Source: Furfurilactobacillus rossiae DSM 15814
GTDB lineage: Bacteria; Bacillota; Bacilli; Lactobacillales; Lactobacillaceae
Length of the DNA stretch: 64,000 nucleotides
NCBI RefSeq assembly: GCF_000428925.1
Contig: NZ_AUAW01000004.1
Span: 62,001 to 126,000 of the forward strand
Reading direction: 5' to 3'
This document shows positions 17,121-26,045 of this stretch, one piece after another. The notes beneath the pieces were generated by a model, which did not search any database, was not told where the DNA came from, and was given only the letters and a program-made list of their open reading frames with translations. The position numbers and the translations under genes were made by a program. Positions within the stretch are counted from its first letter, which is position 1, and the number at the start of each line of letters is the position of its first letter.

Positions 17121-18526
17121 TGTCAGAAACGACTGCAGTACCAGTTAAAGATGAAGACTACGAGTTCGGCTTTCATGATGATATTAAGCCGGCTTACTCC
17201 ACCGGGCGCGGGTTAACTGAGTCAACGGTCCGCGAAATTTCGGCGGCCAAACATGAGCCGCAATGGATGCTTGATTATCGTTTGAAGGCCTACAAAATTT
17301 ATCAATCCTTGCCGATGCCAACGTACGGGCCAGACTTATCGGGATTGGACTTGGCCAACATGCACTACTATCAAAAAATGACGGATAAAAAGTATCGTGA
17401 TTGGGATGACGTGCCGGCAGATTTGAAGAAAACGTTTGACCGACTGGGTGTGCCGGAAGCTGAACGGAATTACTTAGCCGGTTCATCAGCACAGTATGAG
17501 TCTGAAGTGGTCTATCACAATATGCGTGACGACTTTGCCAAGTTAGGTATTATCTTTACGGATACGGACACTGCTCTTCGGGAATACCCAGATTTATTCA
17601 AAAAATGGTTCGGTAAACTGGTTTCACCCTCGGACAATAAATTTGCGGCGTTGAATGCCGCGGTTTGGTCTGGTGGCTCTTTCATTTACGTGCCTAAGGG
17701 CGTGCAAACAAGTACGCCAATTCAATCCTATTTCCGTTTGAATTCGGAGAACTCCGGGCAGTTTGAACGAACCTTAATTATCGTTGAAGAGGGCGCCAAG
17801 GTTGATTACGTTGAAGGCTGTACGGCGCCGAATTATTCTTCGGACAGTTTGCATGCAGCAGTCGTCGAGGTGAATGTACAAAAAGACGCCTATTGTCGCT
17901 ACACAACGATTCAGAACTGGTCGGACAACGTTTACAGTCTTGAGACGAAACGTGCAGCTGCCGCTGAGAATGCCACGATGGAATGGGTTGACGGTAACCT
18001 CGGTTCAAAAGTGACAATGAAATATCCGAGTGTGTACCTGAACGGTGAAGGTGCTCGGGGCACCATGCTGTCCATTGCGGTCGCCAGCAATCACATCTTG
18101 CAGGATTCCGGCGCCAGAATGATCCACAACGCGAAAAACACCTCTAGTTCAATCGTCTCAAAGTCGATTTCAAAGACAGGTGGCGCGACAAACTATCGAG
18201 GAACTGTGCGGTTTGGCAAACATTCAGACGGTTCTCTAGCGCATGTGGAATGTGACACCATCATCATGGACGATCAGTCGAAATCAGACACAATTCCATA
18301 CAATGAAATCAATAATGCCAACGTTTCAATGGAACATGAAGCAAAGGTTTCTAAGATCTCTGAAGAACAATTGTACTATCTGATGAGCCGTGGTATTTCC
18401 GAAGAAAAAGCCACTGAAATGATCGTCATGGGCTTCGTTGAGCCCTTTACTAAAGAGTTACCGATGGAATATGCCGTGGAATTAAACCGTTTGATCAGTT
18501 TCGAAATGGAAGGGTCGATTGGTTAG
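17120..18526 (+). CDS. sufB: Fe-S cluster assembly protein SufB
   Basis: Scaffold subunit on which clusters are built, 468 residues, the normal length. Family blocks include [68 protein letters not shown] and the C-terminal [25 protein letters not shown]. Last gene of the contiguous sufCDSUB set. Confidence 0.97.
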   Translation: MSETTAVPVKDEDYEFGFHDDIKPAYSTGRGLTESTVREISAAKHEPQWMLDYRLKAYKIYQSLPMPTYGPDLSGLDLANMHYYQKMTDKKYRDWDDVPADLKKTFDRLGVPEAERNYLAGSSAQYESEVVYHNMRDDFAKLGIIFTDTDTALREYPDLFKKWFGKLVSPSDNKFAALNAAVWSGGSFIYVPKGVQTSTPIQSYFRLNSENSGQFERTLIIVEEGAKVDYVEGCTAPNYSSDSLHAAVVEVNVQKDAYCRYTTIQNWSDNVYSLETKRAAAAENATMEWVDGNLGSKVTMKYPSVYLNGEGARGTMLSIAVASNHILQDSGARMIHNAKNTSSSIVSKSISKTGGATNYRGTVRFGKHSDGSLAHVECDTIIMDDQSKSDTIPYNEINNANVSMEHEAKVSKISEEQLYYLMSRGISEEKATEMIVMGFVEPFTKELPMEYAVELNRLISFEMEGSIG

Positions 18527-18567
18527 TGGAACTTGTGACTATTGAAATGAAAAGATGAGGGCAGCGA

Positions 18568-18894
18568 ATGTTAAGAGAAGCAGCGAAATTATCAAAGACG
18601 GAAACAGCGGTTATGACAGCACTCGCTGACGTGATTGATCCCGAATTAGGAATCGACATGGTGAATTTAGGTCTCATTTACAACGTAACAGTTGTTGACG
18701 GTCATTGTGACATCGCCATGACGCTGACCACTATGGGTTGTCCGCTGGGGAATATGTTAGATGATGCCATCACGGAAGCGGCGCTGTCAGTTGACGGTGT
18801 TACTGAATGTGATATTCACCTCGTGTGGGAGCCAGCATGGAACATGGGGATGATGACCCGTTATGCCAAAGTGGCATTGGGCATTCATGAATAA
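18568..18894 (+). CDS. SufT-like metal-sulfur cluster assembly factor (DUF59)
   Basis: Protein of 108 residues with the DUF59/MIP18-like signature DVIDPELGIDMVNLGLIY and TTMGCPLGNML carrying the conserved cysteine. Such proteins help Fe-S cluster maturation or carriage. It lies 41 nt after sufB in the same direction and is probably part of the suf transcript. ATG 18568 has a GAGGGCAGCG site. Confidence 0.88.
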   Translation: MLREAAKLSKTETAVMTALADVIDPELGIDMVNLGLIYNVTVVDGHCDIAMTLTTMGCPLGNMLDDAITEAALSVDGVTECDIHLVWEPAWNMGMMTRYAKVALGIHE

Positions 18895-18955
18895 AATGGT
18901 GTGACGCGCGTCCAAAATGAAGTCCCACATTAAACGATGACAGAAAGGTGCCAAA

Positions 18956-19837
18956 ATGGAGACACAAGTGTTTGTTCAACGGCGCAAAGCCCTTAAAATT
19001 TCACAAGTTAAATTGTGCCAGGGAATTTGCACGCAGGCTACTTTGAGTAAGTTTGAAAGTAATCGTCGTGTGCCGGCCTTGTCGATCTTGAGTAAACTGT
19101 GTGTTCGTTTGGGCATGACGGTAGACGACTTATATCAAGGGGAGTCGACCGCCGTTGAGTTACAAACAAAGTTAGATGCAATTGAGCGCGAATTGATGGT
19201 CGAAAACTATCAGGGTGTACTCAAACGTCTCGCCAAAATTGATGCCAAACAGATTGATGCGCTGAATAGTAAGATGCAGTTGTGTTATTTGCGCGGTATT
19301 GTAAATGCCCTGATTAATCGGCAGCCAGATGACATTCTCTTTGACTTTTCACAAATTCTAAATGATTTGGATGAAAAGCATCAAACGATTTTCACGCAGT
19401 TGGCCTTTTTGGGATCGGGCATTATGTATGATCGTCATCAACAGCAAAAGCAGGCGTCATTTTACTTTGACAAGGTGTATCAGTACATTCGGCTAAATCA
19501 ACACACGGCACTGGGGGATGAAAACCAATACTATCTTCGGGTGCTGACGCTCATTTTCTTTACGGCAGAATTTTATACCGCTCAGCAAAACTATCGGCGC
19601 AGTAATTGGCTGATTGAAGCAGGTTTGAAAATTTGCTGTGACGAGCGGGTGACATATTACTTGCCGCGCATTAAATTTCTGGCCGCACAAAATGCAATTA
19701 ACTTGCGGCATGATGCCACGGAAATTCAGCAATTGTTAGACGAGACCTTGGCCTTTGCCCGGATTAACCGCAATGAGGTTGTTCAGGTGAAGTTGGCGGC
19801 CTTAAAATGCCAATTTAAACAACAATGTAGTAACTAG
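18956..19837 (+). CDS. Rgg/MutR-like XRE-family transcriptional regulator
   Basis: Cytoplasmic DNA-binding protein of 293 residues. The N-terminal helix-turn-helix (about residues 5-60) contains RRKALKISQVKLCQGICTQATLSKFE; the rest is an all-helical repeat region of the kind found in Rgg/GadR/MutR and PlcR-type regulators, which often sense peptides. No short hydrophobic peptide gene is evident next to it. It starts 61 nt after the sufT-like gene, and an intrinsic terminator follows. Confidence 0.75.
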   Translation: METQVFVQRRKALKISQVKLCQGICTQATLSKFESNRRVPALSILSKLCVRLGMTVDDLYQGESTAVELQTKLDAIERELMVENYQGVLKRLAKIDAKQIDALNSKMQLCYLRGIVNALINRQPDDILFDFSQILNDLDEKHQTIFTQLAFLGSGIMYDRHQQQKQASFYFDKVYQYIRLNQHTALGDENQYYLRVLTLIFFTAEFYTAQQNYRRSNWLIEAGLKICCDERVTYYLPRIKFLAAQNAINLRHDATEIQQLLDETLAFARINRNEVVQVKLAALKCQFKQQCSN

Positions 19838-19860
19838 CAGAACAGACAGCAAAAAAGACG

Positions 19861-19905
19861 GCGATGGCAGGCTCCGATTTGGAGTAGATCATTGCTGTTT
19901 TTTGT
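19861..19905 (+). terminator. Intrinsic terminator after the XRE-family gene
   Basis: GCGATG (19861-19866) pairs with CATTGC (19890-19895), with an inner CTCC/GGAG stem, followed by TGTTTTTTG. Confidence 0.65.
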
Positions 19906-20241
19906 TTGCGACGTATCTATTTAGAGAAACGATACATAAACCGTGTCGATTGGGATTACAAGAGCCTTTTAGACTGCGCACAACCCAATAAAAAGTGCAA
20001 CTTAATCGTCGGTAAGCGTTTACAAATAGTCTGTATATGTTAAGCTATTTTATATTAATGTGACCGTATAAAGACGGTCGTGCTCGGGGATTATAGTTCA
20101 TTTCTTGTGAAATAGTGAACTATTCTAATCAAAAGGTTTAGATGTTATCGGAGTTCAGCCCTCTCCTCTTGAGCGATTTTAGTTAGTGTGCGAAACAGCA
20201 TGGTAACAGTCGTTTAATGTGTGTTTGAAGGGGGTTATTTT
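19906..20241. other. Intergenic leader of the two-component operon
   Basis: No gene is seen in these 336 bases. They hold a cre-like site (20011-20024) and an inverted repeat, ATAGTTCA at 20093-20100 with TGAACTAT at 20116-20123. The latter may be an operator or a transcript hairpin. Confidence 0.5.
20011..20024. promoter_or_regulatory. cre-like catabolite site
   Basis: GGTAAGCGTTTACA differs at one position from the CcpA consensus TGWAARCGYTWWCA. It lies about 230 nt before the kinase gene, close to where a promoter would be. Confidence 0.5.
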
Positions 20242-21294
20242 GTGTTTGATAAAGATCAATTGATTCATAAATACTTTGAACAGGCACCTGAGGCAATTTT
20301 GATCTTTCAGGACGACGAATTAATTGCCAGTAATGCCCTGGCACAAACTTTGGAGAATAAGTTAAACTTTTCGCCTCAGTACTTGATTGAAATTGTTCAA
20401 GCAACGTTATGGCGTAATCGTGATCGAAGCGGCTGTCAACGTTGTCAGGTGATGAATTCAACGACAGACTTTTCAATGCCTGTATTGTCTCAGTGCACCG
20501 ACAGTCAACTCACAAATTATGCTATGACTTACACGGTACTTGATGCCGCTTCTAACACATTTGCATTGACACTTAAAAGTTGTGGTGCCATCGATCGTGT
20601 GAATATGCTGGCTGACCGACGCAAACAGAATTGTGCGATCAATGATGCTCAGGAACAAGCGCGCAAAACGATTTCTGCAGATCTCCATGACAGCATTGCA
20701 CAGGGCGTCTACGCCGCTATAATGGGCGTGCGTAAATTAAACGAACCCTGCTGTTGTGAGTGTGCCAGCGTGATGCACAAACGGACAGGAATCATTGAAG
20801 CACAATTACGTGATACATTGCGTGAAGTAAAGGACATGGCAATCAACATTCGGCCATCGGTATTGGATGCCTTTGGGCTAGTTGAAGCGTTTAAAACACT
20901 GGCGGAACGAATTGAGACGGCGACTGGTGTTACGATTACGGTGGCTGGCAATGCGACTGGCGATAATTTAACCCCAGCGGTTCAAAATACGTTATATCGA
21001 ATTGCTCAAGAAGCCATCAATAATGTGTTGAAACATGCTGAGGCGACTGAAGTTCTCCTTTTGTTTGTGGCACATCAACATTATGTATCACTGCAAATTA
21101 TTGATAATGGTGTTGGATTCGAAGTGGCCAATCACCAAGCGTTTAACGGTCATTCATTAGGGCTACATGATATGTCAGATCGAATTAAAGCGTTAAACGG
21201 TGTTTTTGAAATTGACTCAAAACTTGACGTTGGCACCACAATTACCGTCAAGTTTCCGATTAAGGTGATGGAAGGAAGTCTTCCAGATGCTTAG
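20242..21294 (+). CDS. NreB-like sensor histidine kinase
   Basis: Cytoplasmic histidine kinase of the NarL/LuxR-partner type, 350 residues from GTG 20242 (AAGGGGG site 7 nt upstream; the earlier GTG 20221 has none). An N-terminal PAS-like region (residues 5-115) carries CQRC at residues 65-68 and a further cysteine at 85; staphylococcal NreB binds an O2-sensitive 4Fe-4S cluster through CX2C-X11-CX2C, so the fourth ligand is not in the usual place. The phospho-acceptor H149 is in SADLHDSIAQG, followed by an unusual PCCCECAS (170-174) in the dimerisation domain, then a HATPase region. No membrane segment is seen. It overlaps the response regulator by 8 nt. Confidence 0.82.
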   Translation: MFDKDQLIHKYFEQAPEAILIFQDDELIASNALAQTLENKLNFSPQYLIEIVQATLWRNRDRSGCQRCQVMNSTTDFSMPVLSQCTDSQLTNYAMTYTVLDAASNTFALTLKSCGAIDRVNMLADRRKQNCAINDAQEQARKTISADLHDSIAQGVYAAIMGVRKLNEPCCCECASVMHKRTGIIEAQLRDTLREVKDMAINIRPSVLDAFGLVEAFKTLAERIETATGVTITVAGNATGDNLTPAVQNTLYRIAQEAINNVLKHAEATEVLLLFVAHQHYVSLQIIDNGVGFEVANHQAFNGHSLGLHDMSDRIKALNGVFEIDSKLDVGTTITVKFPIKVMEGSLPDA

Positions 21295-21940
21295 TGTCTT
21301 AGTAGCAGACGATCATGCGGTTGTTCGCTCTGGACTGACTTATTTAATCAATAAACAGCCCGGGTTAAGGGTGGTTGACGAGGCCGCGACTGGAACTGAA
21401 GCATCTTTGCGCGTAGAAGAAGGTGGCATTGACATTTTGGTCATGGATCTCAGCATGCCGCCCGGTGAAAATGGCTTGGTGACAACGAAACGTTTGCATG
21501 ACGCGTTTCCCAAGACTAAAATTCTGATTTTATCAATGCACGATGAACGAACTTATATTAATCAGGCTATCAAAAATGGTGCGATGGGATACGTGCTTAA
21601 AAGCTCACCCGACACAGAGGTTATTCGCGGATTGACAGTTATTGCGAGCGGGAAGAAATATCTCGATAGTAATATCAAAATGACGGCATCAGATATCGAT
21701 AAAATTAACCCGGATGCCACTGATGTAGAACTTGGCAGCTATCAAGCATTGTCAAAACGTGAACGAGAGGTTCTGCCGCTGATAGCACTCGGATACTCGA
21801 ATAAGGAAATTGCTACCAAACTGTTCATTTCGACAAAAACTGTCGAGGCACACAAGGCCAATATTATGCGCAAACTGGATATCCATGTTCATGTCGACTT
21901 AGTACGTTATGCGATTAAGCATCATTTGATTGAATTCTAA
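21287..21940 (+). CDS. LuxR/NarL-family response regulator, NreC-like
   Basis: 217 residues. Receiver domain with acidic pocket DDH (8-10), phospho-acceptor D54 in LVMDLSMPP and K in LKSS; C-terminal LuxR helix-turn-helix with LSKREREVLPLIALGYSNKEIATKL and STKTVEAHKANIMRKL. It is the partner of the overlapping kinase. No nitrate or nitrite genes are nearby, so the regulon is unknown. Confidence 0.9.
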   Translation: MLSVLVADDHAVVRSGLTYLINKQPGLRVVDEAATGTEASLRVEEGGIDILVMDLSMPPGENGLVTTKRLHDAFPKTKILILSMHDERTYINQAIKNGAMGYVLKSSPDTEVIRGLTVIASGKKYLDSNIKMTASDIDKINPDATDVELGSYQALSKREREVLPLIALGYSNKEIATKLFISTKTVEAHKANIMRKLDIHVHVDLVRYAIKHHLIEF

Positions 21941-21990
21941 ATGATGAGATTGACTGACGGAAATGCATTAGTAGCTGAAAAGCTTAAAAA

Positions 21991-22006
21991 TGTTACACGT
22001 GAAACC
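21991..22006. other. parS-like ParB binding site
   Basis: TGTTACACGTGAAACC matches the Firmicutes parS consensus TGTTNCACGTGAAACA at 15 of 16 positions. It is intergenic, between the response regulator and a terminator. Confidence 0.7.
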
Positions 22007-22026
22007 GAAATACAGTTTAGTCATCT

Positions 22027-22076
22027 AAAAAGGCTTGAATAATTGACCTAATTGGTCGAGTTCTCAAGCCTTTTTT
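22027..22076. terminator. Bidirectional terminator
   Basis: AAAAAGGCTTGA (22027-22038) pairs with TCAAGCCTTTTTT (22064-22076). It ends both the two-component operon and the convergent membrane-protein gene. Confidence 0.85.
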
Positions 22077-22078
22077 AG

Positions 22079-22636
22079 TCATTGTTGATGACGTGCAATT
22101 CGTGCCGCACGTCTACGTTGGTGGCGTTGTTCACGTTCTGCGTGCCGGTTTTCATGTAGTGTCATAGTTTTAGCCATTGCTTCTGGATATTGTCTTTTAG
22201 CACGTAACCAAACTAATCCGCGTTGAACCAGTAATGTGATGCCAAGATACAACAAGATGGTTGCATTACTGCCGTGCCAAGACAGGCCGGCTAAAGAATG
22301 GATGAATAAACTAACTATCCATAAGACAATCGTTTCCCAGCTACCTTGTCTCATGACTGTGCCAGTTTTATCAATCCACAGGTGGTAAGAAAGTGTTCGT
22401 AGATAACCAAATAAGAAAGCACTGATTAAGGATCCTAAAACGAATAGTCCCGCACCTGCTGTAACGATCAAATGATCGTGCGTGATGGCATCAGCAACTG
22501 AAGCAGCACCAAACAAAATCAAGAAAAGATACAGCGTTAAATTGAGTTGGATTCGATGTGGGGACAATTGACGTTTGAGTACGGCATATAGTGCAAAAAG
22601 TGCCAAGATGATATTAGTAAATGCGATATTTTGCAT
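22079..22636 (-). CDS. Hypothetical multi-pass membrane protein
   Basis: 185 residues with about five hydrophobic segments between residues 5 and 140, then a strongly basic Arg/His-rich tail (RHAEREQRHQRRRAARIARH). I do not recognise the family; the topology resembles CcdC/DUF1453-type proteins, without decisive motifs. ATG 22636 follows CGGAGC. It lies downstream of the LytTR-DUF3021 pair in the same direction, 52 nt away, and may be cotranscribed. Confidence 0.6.
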   Translation of the reverse strand: MQNIAFTNIILALFALYAVLKRQLSPHRIQLNLTLYLFLILFGAASVADAITHDHLIVTAGAGLFVLGSLISAFLFGYLRTLSYHLWIDKTGTVMRQGSWETIVLWIVSLFIHSLAGLSWHGSNATILLYLGITLLVQRGLVWLRAKRQYPEAMAKTMTLHENRHAEREQRHQRRRAARIARHQQ

Positions 22637-22688
22637 GTTAGCTCCGATTTGTTTTGTTTAGACAGGAGAATTATGGTGATTACAGGTT

Positions 22689-23135
22689 TCAATCATGTAA
22701 TTTTGCGTTAAAGGCGCGGACTTCGTGACGGGCCGTAATCATGGAAGTCAACCAAATGATGAAGTAAACGATGACAAAAATGAGGGTGAAAAACGAAAGC
22801 CAGAAGAAGTTTAAAGGGAACCAACCACAGAGAATGGCCAGCGGGGTGAAACCTACATAGGTAATTAGAAAGTGGACTATTGTTTGTTTAGTAATGCTCC
22901 ATTGGTCTACTTCAAACGCCAAGCTAGAAATTGCGAATACACATCCGATCAAGGCCCAAAGTAATGCAGAAACGGCGGTGGCTGAGGTAGATGAGGAGAA
23001 ATGTGACATGAAGGTGGGCGCGGAAGGCGCGTAGTCTTTGCTCTGATAAATAAATGCAAAGGTTAAGCTGATTAGGAAACCAGTTGTAATACCAATGGTT
23101 ATGCCCCGAAGAAGATAGCTAATTAATTTTTTCAT
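22689..23135 (-). CDS. DUF3021 family membrane protein
   Basis: 148 residues with four membrane helices, start ATG 23135 overlapping the stop of the LytTR gene. DUF3021 proteins are commonly paired with a LytTR DNA-binding protein, as here, and are thought to modulate that regulator at the membrane. Confidence 0.82.
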   Translation of the reverse strand: MKKLISYLLRGITIGITTGFLISLTFAFIYQSKDYAPSAPTFMSHFSSSTSATAVSALLWALIGCVFAISSLAFEVDQWSITKQTIVHFLITYVGFTPLAILCGWFPLNFFWLSFFTLIFVIVYFIIWLTSMITARHEVRAFNAKLHD

Positions 23136-23575
23136 GAGAGCAACTCCTTTCTAATTTCACGCGTGTATCTTCGTGAAGTGTACGTTTGTTGACCGTCACG
23201 TAAAATGATTTGGTACATTCCGGTTGGTGTTAGAACAAATTCCTTGATCCAGGCTATGCGAATGATTTCACTACTTGAAGTTCGAATAAATAAATTATGT
23301 GGTAGCGTACTAGCGAGCTCATAAATACGTTGATGTAGTTCGTACTCACCATCAGGTGTCTGACAAATAACACGTTTGCCGCTGGTTTGAATGCGATTAA
23401 TCTCTAAAACGGAGATCATTTTACGTTTGGTGTCGCGGTAGCCAGTTAGATTTAGCGAATTAGATAATTGTTGAATTTCATCACTTAATTGGACAAGCTG
23501 TGGCGTTTTCTCAGCGGCGTGGATGGTGATGAATGGTTCTAAAATTGTTGAAATGATTTCAAAATTTATTTTCAC
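23132..23575 (-). CDS. LytTR-domain DNA-binding protein
   Basis: 147 residues from GTG 23575; GAAGGGAG has good spacing to this codon, while the in-frame GTG at 23584 touches it. The C-terminal about 95 residues form a LytTR domain (INRIQTSGKRVICQT, LYELASTLPHNLFIRTSSSEIIRIAWIKEF-like block, ending YTSRRYTREIRKEL). No receiver domain. Usually a self-regulated small operon with DUF3021. Confidence 0.85.
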   Translation of the reverse strand: MKINFEIISTILEPFITIHAAEKTPQLVQLSDEIQQLSNSLNLTGYRDTKRKMISVLEINRIQTSGKRVICQTPDGEYELHQRIYELASTLPHNLFIRTSSSEIIRIAWIKEFVLTPTGMYQIILRDGQQTYTSRRYTREIRKELLS

Positions 23576-23637
23576 CGTAAGCACTCCCTTCTGTTGAATT
23601 AACCATACGCAGAAATTGCATCACTGTCATGTCTTTA

Positions 23638-23660
23638 CTGACAAACGGTCAGTTTGACAG
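23638..23660. promoter_or_regulatory. Candidate LytTR operator
   Basis: CTGACAAAC (23638-23646) and GTTTGACAG (23652-23660) form an inverted repeat with one mismatch, 63 nt upstream of the LytTR start. Similar GTCA/TGAC words occur on both sides. This fits autoregulation but is not proven. Confidence 0.4.
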
Positions 23661-23765
23661 GATAAATGGTCATTAATTTTATGTTAACCGTTTGGATTTT
23701 CAGGCAAAATCAAAGAAAGATTAGCATCATGTCTGTTAGACTGGATAACAGGAAGGGTGAACAGA

Positions 23766-24056
23766 ATGACTCCACAAAAATTGTTGCGGCACGTTAATCG
23801 CATCACCGAATCGGGCAAGAAAAAGTTACTGGTTGTGATTAATCCGTTGCGCGTGTATGAATTTGGTTTAAGCACACAACCATATGTTGAGGACAACATC
23901 GAGTGGTTCACTGGGGATATGCGGCGCGTTGTTAAAGTTTTATCGGATCACGATATTCCGTCAGATTTTTTGGAACAGCGTGATGGTAAAATCGACGAAC
24001 CGCACCAGGTGTACAGTTATCAACTGGATGAAATTAAGCGACGACAGATGAAGTAA
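23766..24056 (+). CDS. Hypothetical protein
   Basis: 96 residues from ATG 23766; the GGAAGGG at 23750-23756 favours it over the touching GTG 23757. The protein is mixed charged and soluble, without a motif I recognise (MTPQKLLRHVNRITESG at the start, a basic EIKRRQMK tail). Stand-alone gene ended by a strong terminator. Confidence 0.6.
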   Translation: MTPQKLLRHVNRITESGKKKLLVVINPLRVYEFGLSTQPYVEDNIEWFTGDMRRVVKVLSDHDIPSDFLEQRDGKIDEPHQVYSYQLDEIKRRQMK

Positions 24057-24102
24057 ACTAGGAACTGTAGTGCGCGAATGTTTTTAGAAAATCGATAAAT
24101 GT

Positions 24103-24153
24103 AAAACGCGGAATTCCGATTTATTTCAAAATCTGAATTCCGCGTTTTCTTTT
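24103..24153 (+). terminator. Intrinsic terminator
   Basis: AAAACGCGGAATTC (24103-24116) pairs with GAATTCCGCGTTTT (24134-24147), then TCTTTTT. Confidence 0.88.
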
Positions 24154-24244
24154 TATCAACTTGTTGTGAATGAAAAAGTGACGTAATTTCGATAGTCCAG
24201 GAGGGCCTGAGCTGATATGCCTTAACTGAAGGAAGTGGTTTAAG

Positions 24245-24565
24245 ATGCAAGTGGTATTTGACAAGGCGGGTTGCAAGTCTTTTTTCAAGAAGTTCAGAAG
24301 CCAGCAGCATCAGATGCAAACAGAAATTTTAGAAGCTGTTGATGAAGAGATCAATAGCGGTATGAGCAAAACTAAAATTGCCGCTCATGAGCGAATTAAC
24401 GGGCGTTCCATTCATGAGTTTCGTCTAAATTTGGGCACGGTTGGTTCGGCTCGGGTGGCCTTTTATGCTAACAATCAATTAGCAACGGTGTTATTCATAT
24501 CGACCGATTTACAAAAACGAACATTCACTGACGAATTGGAACGATTTTTGAAGGAGCGAGGATGA
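24245..24565 (+). CDS. Small protein with RelE/HigB-like C-terminal pattern
   Basis: 106 residues. The C-terminal half, SIHEFRLNLGTVGSARVAFYAN followed by QLATVLFISTDLQKRTF, resembles the beta-sheet core of RelE/ParE/HigB-type RNases, where a basic or aromatic residue near the end is catalytic. This is a fold-level guess only. Start ATG 24245 follows GGAAGTGG; the stop overlaps the next gene by 4 nt (ATGA). Confidence 0.5.
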   Translation: MQVVFDKAGCKSFFKKFRSQQHQMQTEILEAVDEEINSGMSKTKIAAHERINGRSIHEFRLNLGTVGSARVAFYANNQLATVLFISTDLQKRTFTDELERFLKERG

Positions 24566-24843
24566 TGCGTTTAATTCCAGTTAAACAGGCTGAAAATATC
24601 CTGAAACAGGTGTGCAAACCTGGCAAAAATATCGCAATTGTGTTGTTAACGCGTAAAAAAGATCGCTCATTAAAGATTGAACGGTCGGAGCACTTACTGA
24701 CTGTGACTGAGCAGGGGTACCGAAATGAAACGAAATACATTTCGTTTGATAATCATGAAGGTAAGGTGATATTGCGACAGGCCTTTAAACGTGAGTTTCC
24801 TAGAAGTCATGAGGTATACATAAATAGTCATTGGCACGATTAA
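24562..24843 (+). CDS. Hypothetical protein, coupled to the preceding gene
   Basis: 93 basic residues starting at ATG 24562 in an ATGA overlap. No recognised motif; it does not look like a typical antitoxin (no clear helix-turn-helix, AbrB or ribbon-helix-helix region). The tight coupling suggests a joint function. Confidence 0.55.
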   Translation: MMRLIPVKQAENILKQVCKPGKNIAIVLLTRKKDRSLKIERSEHLLTVTEQGYRNETKYISFDNHEGKVILRQAFKREFPRSHEVYINSHWHD

Positions 24844-24845
24844 AA

Positions 24846-24887
24846 AGTCTTTTACATATTCTGATTGATTGTGTAAAAGACTCTTTT
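24846..24887. terminator. Intrinsic terminator
   Basis: AGTCTTTTACA (24846-24856) pairs with TGTAAAAGACT (24872-24882), then CTTTT. It ends the small-protein pair. Confidence 0.8.
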
Positions 24888-25061
24888 AGAGATGCTCTTT
24901 AAAATTTGCAAGCTTTTATCCCAAAGAATCAGAAGAAAAGCGATGTTTTTGAAGTGAAAATATTTTATAAACGTCTTATCAAGAAAGTTGTGACCTTTTA
25001 AAACTAAGACCAACAGTACTTTTTTAATGAGTTACTAACCGAAGCTATTGGTATATATACA

Positions 25062-25817
25062 TCAGGGCACTTGAATAACTTCAATGCCCTTTTTTTTGAA
25101 TTGATAAAGAATTTTGTCTGGGACGAATGTGTCGGTTATAAGCAGGTCAATGTCAGTTATATTGGCAATCGTAAAATTTGAAAAAACGCCGAATTTTGTG
25201 TGATCTGCAAGTAACATGAGTTTACGTGAATTTTTCACGATGTTTCGATTTACTGTCGCTTCTTCTATTGACGGTGTTGAAATTCCTTGATCGAAGCTAA
25301 TGCCGGCACAACCGATAATCCCCCAGTCTGATCTCATACTTAGAAAAGTGTGGTTGGCAATATCGCCACTCATAATGCCAAACTTTGACGCGTTCCCACC
25401 GGATAAAATTAGGGTTCCGTTAACATCATCAGTTAAATGTTTGACCGCACCCCCATTATTAGTAACAACAAAAGTCTTTTTTTGTAGAACTTGCGGCACG
25501 CTATACATGGCGGTTGTGCTTGAGTTAACAAAGACGATGTCGTTGTCGTGAATTAGCTTTGCGGCTTCCAAACCTAAATGGGATTTAATTTTTTCTCTTT
25601 CGTTAGGACCAACAACTTCTCGAGAAGTCAGACGAATGATTCCCATCTTTTGACTGACTTCACTCCTGGTGGATAAAACATTGCAATCACGCCGGACAGT
25701 CATTTCCGAAACACCGAGATTCTGGCTCAGTTCTGTTATTGACATCGTATTGTGCTTCTTAAGAAGCTGAAGAATTTCTTTACGGCGTTCTGTTATGTTT
25801 TTGTAAGAATTCCGCAT
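25062..25817 (-). CDS. DeoR-family regulator of the ascorbate genes
   Basis: 251 residues. The N-terminal helix-turn-helix MSITELSQNLGVSEMTVRRDCNVL (about residues 22-45) and the C-terminal sugar-phosphate sensing domain with VNSSTTAMY and LLADHTKFG are typical of DeoR/GlpR regulators. It is divergent from ulaG, so it is probably the ula regulator (a UlaR equivalent responding to a phosphorylated intermediate). Ligand and repressor or activator mode are inferred. Confidence 0.85.
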   Translation of the reverse strand: MRNSYKNITERRKEILQLLKKHNTMSITELSQNLGVSEMTVRRDCNVLSTRSEVSQKMGIIRLTSREVVGPNEREKIKSHLGLEAAKLIHDNDIVFVNSSTTAMYSVPQVLQKKTFVVTNNGGAVKHLTDDVNGTLILSGGNASKFGIMSGDIANHTFLSMRSDWGIIGCAGISFDQGISTPSIEEATVNRNIVKNSRKLMLLADHTKFGVFSNFTIANITDIDLLITDTFVPDKILYQFKKKGIEVIQVP

Positions 25818-25948
25818 GATTACAATCTCCCAATTATTTTATTAACTGTCATAATGTTATTTTAACAAATAAAAGCTTGTTTTTAACTAATATTAGGTTG
25901 AAATGTCATATAAAACGGCTAAAAAAGTTTAAAAGCAACGCATTTATT

Positions 25949-25961
25949 GAAAATTATCATA
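25949..25961. promoter_or_regulatory. Shared 13-bp motif upstream of ulaG
   Basis: GAAAATTATCATA occurs here and, identically, at 30331-30343 upstream of ulaE. It is the best candidate for the operator of the adjacent DeoR-family regulator. Confidence 0.55.
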
Positions 25962-25997
25962 TAGGACTATTGAATTAACATTTCAAAGAAGCAATAA

Positions 25998-26011
25998 TGA
26001 AAGCGCAAACA
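25998..26011. promoter_or_regulatory. cre-like catabolite site upstream of ulaG
   Basis: TGAAAGCGCAAACA fits the CcpA consensus TGWAANCGNTNWCA at all but one position. It lies 35 nt before the ulaG start codon, where binding would block transcription in the presence of preferred sugars. Confidence 0.6.
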
Positions 26012-26045
26012 AGATGATAACAACAATGTTTAGGAGGATTTACTT

